This document shows positions 63,787 through 64,000 of a DNA stretch of 64,000 bases, one piece after another. The DNA lies in NCBI GenBank assembly GCA_947495775.1, contig CANMAQ010000013.1, positions 62,001-126,000 on the forward strand, given 5' to 3'. Under the pieces are notes generated by a model that was given only the letters and a program-made list of their open reading frames with translations, searched no databases and was not told the DNA's origin. A program made the position numbers and the translations under genes. The DNA is from Jejuia algarum. Its GTDB lineage: Bacteria; Bacteroidota; Bacteroidia; Flavobacteriales; Flavobacteriaceae. Within the stretch, counting starts at the first letter, position 1; the number at the start of each line of letters is the position of its first letter.

Positions 63787-64000
63787 TTAGGCATGTAAAC
63801 CACACTCTCGGTTTGCTAATGCTTTCGTTGGATCGAAATATTTAAATTCGTTAGGCAACTTATGCTCTTCTAAATACGCATCTAATTTCTCATCAGACCA
63901 ATAGTAAAACGGACTTACTTTTAATACGCCATCTTTACTTAGGCTAAAAATACCAATACTGTTTCTAAACGCTGTTTGCCCTTGCCTTAAGTTGGTAAAC
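63787..64000 (-). CDS. cysH: Phosphoadenylyl/adenylyl-sulfate reductase (C-terminal part, cut by window edge)
   Basis: The last 70 or so residues of a CysH-type reductase. The visible part reads TNLRQGQTAFRNS, then VSPFYYWSDEKLDAYLEEH, and ends in RECGLHA. The conserved catalytic-cysteine motif ECGLH near the C-terminus identifies the family. APS or PAPS as substrate cannot be decided from this piece. It is the first gene seen of the sulfate assimilation operon and runs off the right edge. Confidence 0.9.
   Translation of the reverse strand, partial: FTNLRQGQTAFRNSIGIFSLSKDGVLKVSPFYYWSDEKLDAYLEEHKLPNEFKYFDPTKALANRECGLHA

Noticed and set aside
1..64000. CRISPR array, prophage or integrative element
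   Set aside because: No regularly spaced direct repeats, integrase, transposase or phage structural genes were seen.

Overview
The window looks like a piece of a chromosome from a marine-type member of the Flavobacteriaceae (Bacteroidota). The reasons are the low GC content, many copies of the Bacteroidota -7 promoter motif TAnnTTTG just upstream of genes, the type IX secretion and gliding genes porU, porV, gldJ and gldA, a fused hpt-adk gene, and lipoproteins with Bacteroidota-style signal peptides. The genus cannot be decided from the sequence. I see no rRNA, tRNA, CRISPR array, transposase, prophage or replication origin.

Layout. 1-5.6 kb: obg (cut by the window edge) and a fused hypoxanthine phosphoribosyltransferase/adenylate kinase on the minus strand, divergent from purK and purE. 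A two-gene Septu-like (PtuA/PtuB) defence cassette lies inside the purK-purE pair. 5.7-17.9 kb: an M3 oligopeptidase, an ECF sigma factor with a soluble zinc-finger partner, a UbiA-like membrane protein, gcvP, a ketoacyl synthase III/methyltransferase/glycosyltransferase module, and a secreted phosphatase-nuclease pair. 18-27.7 kb: MlaE/MlaF-type ABC genes, a DUF389 membrane protein, manC, a SprT-like protease, HAD and SDR enzymes, an M28 peptidase, a tandem spondin lipoprotein and a small Arg-rich secreted protein. 28-40.6 kb: pdhC-pdhA, cdd, porV-porU, and divergently gldJ-murF and a lipoprotein.

41-45.3 kb is a complete Phe/Tyr operon on the minus strand: pheA, an aminotransferase, tyrA and an aroG-chorismate mutase fusion. 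It is preceded by what reads as a classical transcription attenuator. A 26-codon leader peptide holds 7 Phe and 4 Tyr. A terminator hairpin with a T tract abuts the pheA start codon. A competing antiterminator stem can form from the end of the leader ORF. This is the most striking regulatory element in the window.

45.3-64 kb: gldA, an adhesin-like GIN-domain protein, a PagL-like lipid A deacylase, and then a long minus-strand sulfur region. Read in the direction of transcription it runs cysH (partial), cysD, cysN, a sulfite reductase carrying a C-terminal HEPN domain, cobA, a siroheme synthase, a ferredoxin-NADP reductase, cysE, cysM, the N-terminal half of a split metH, a GNAT acetyltransferase, the C-terminal half of metH, a divergent MetF-like protein, and metF. 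Together these take sulfate through sulfite, sulfide and cysteine, and supply the cofactor, redox and methyl-transfer enzymes for methionine; the step that makes homocysteine is not in the window.
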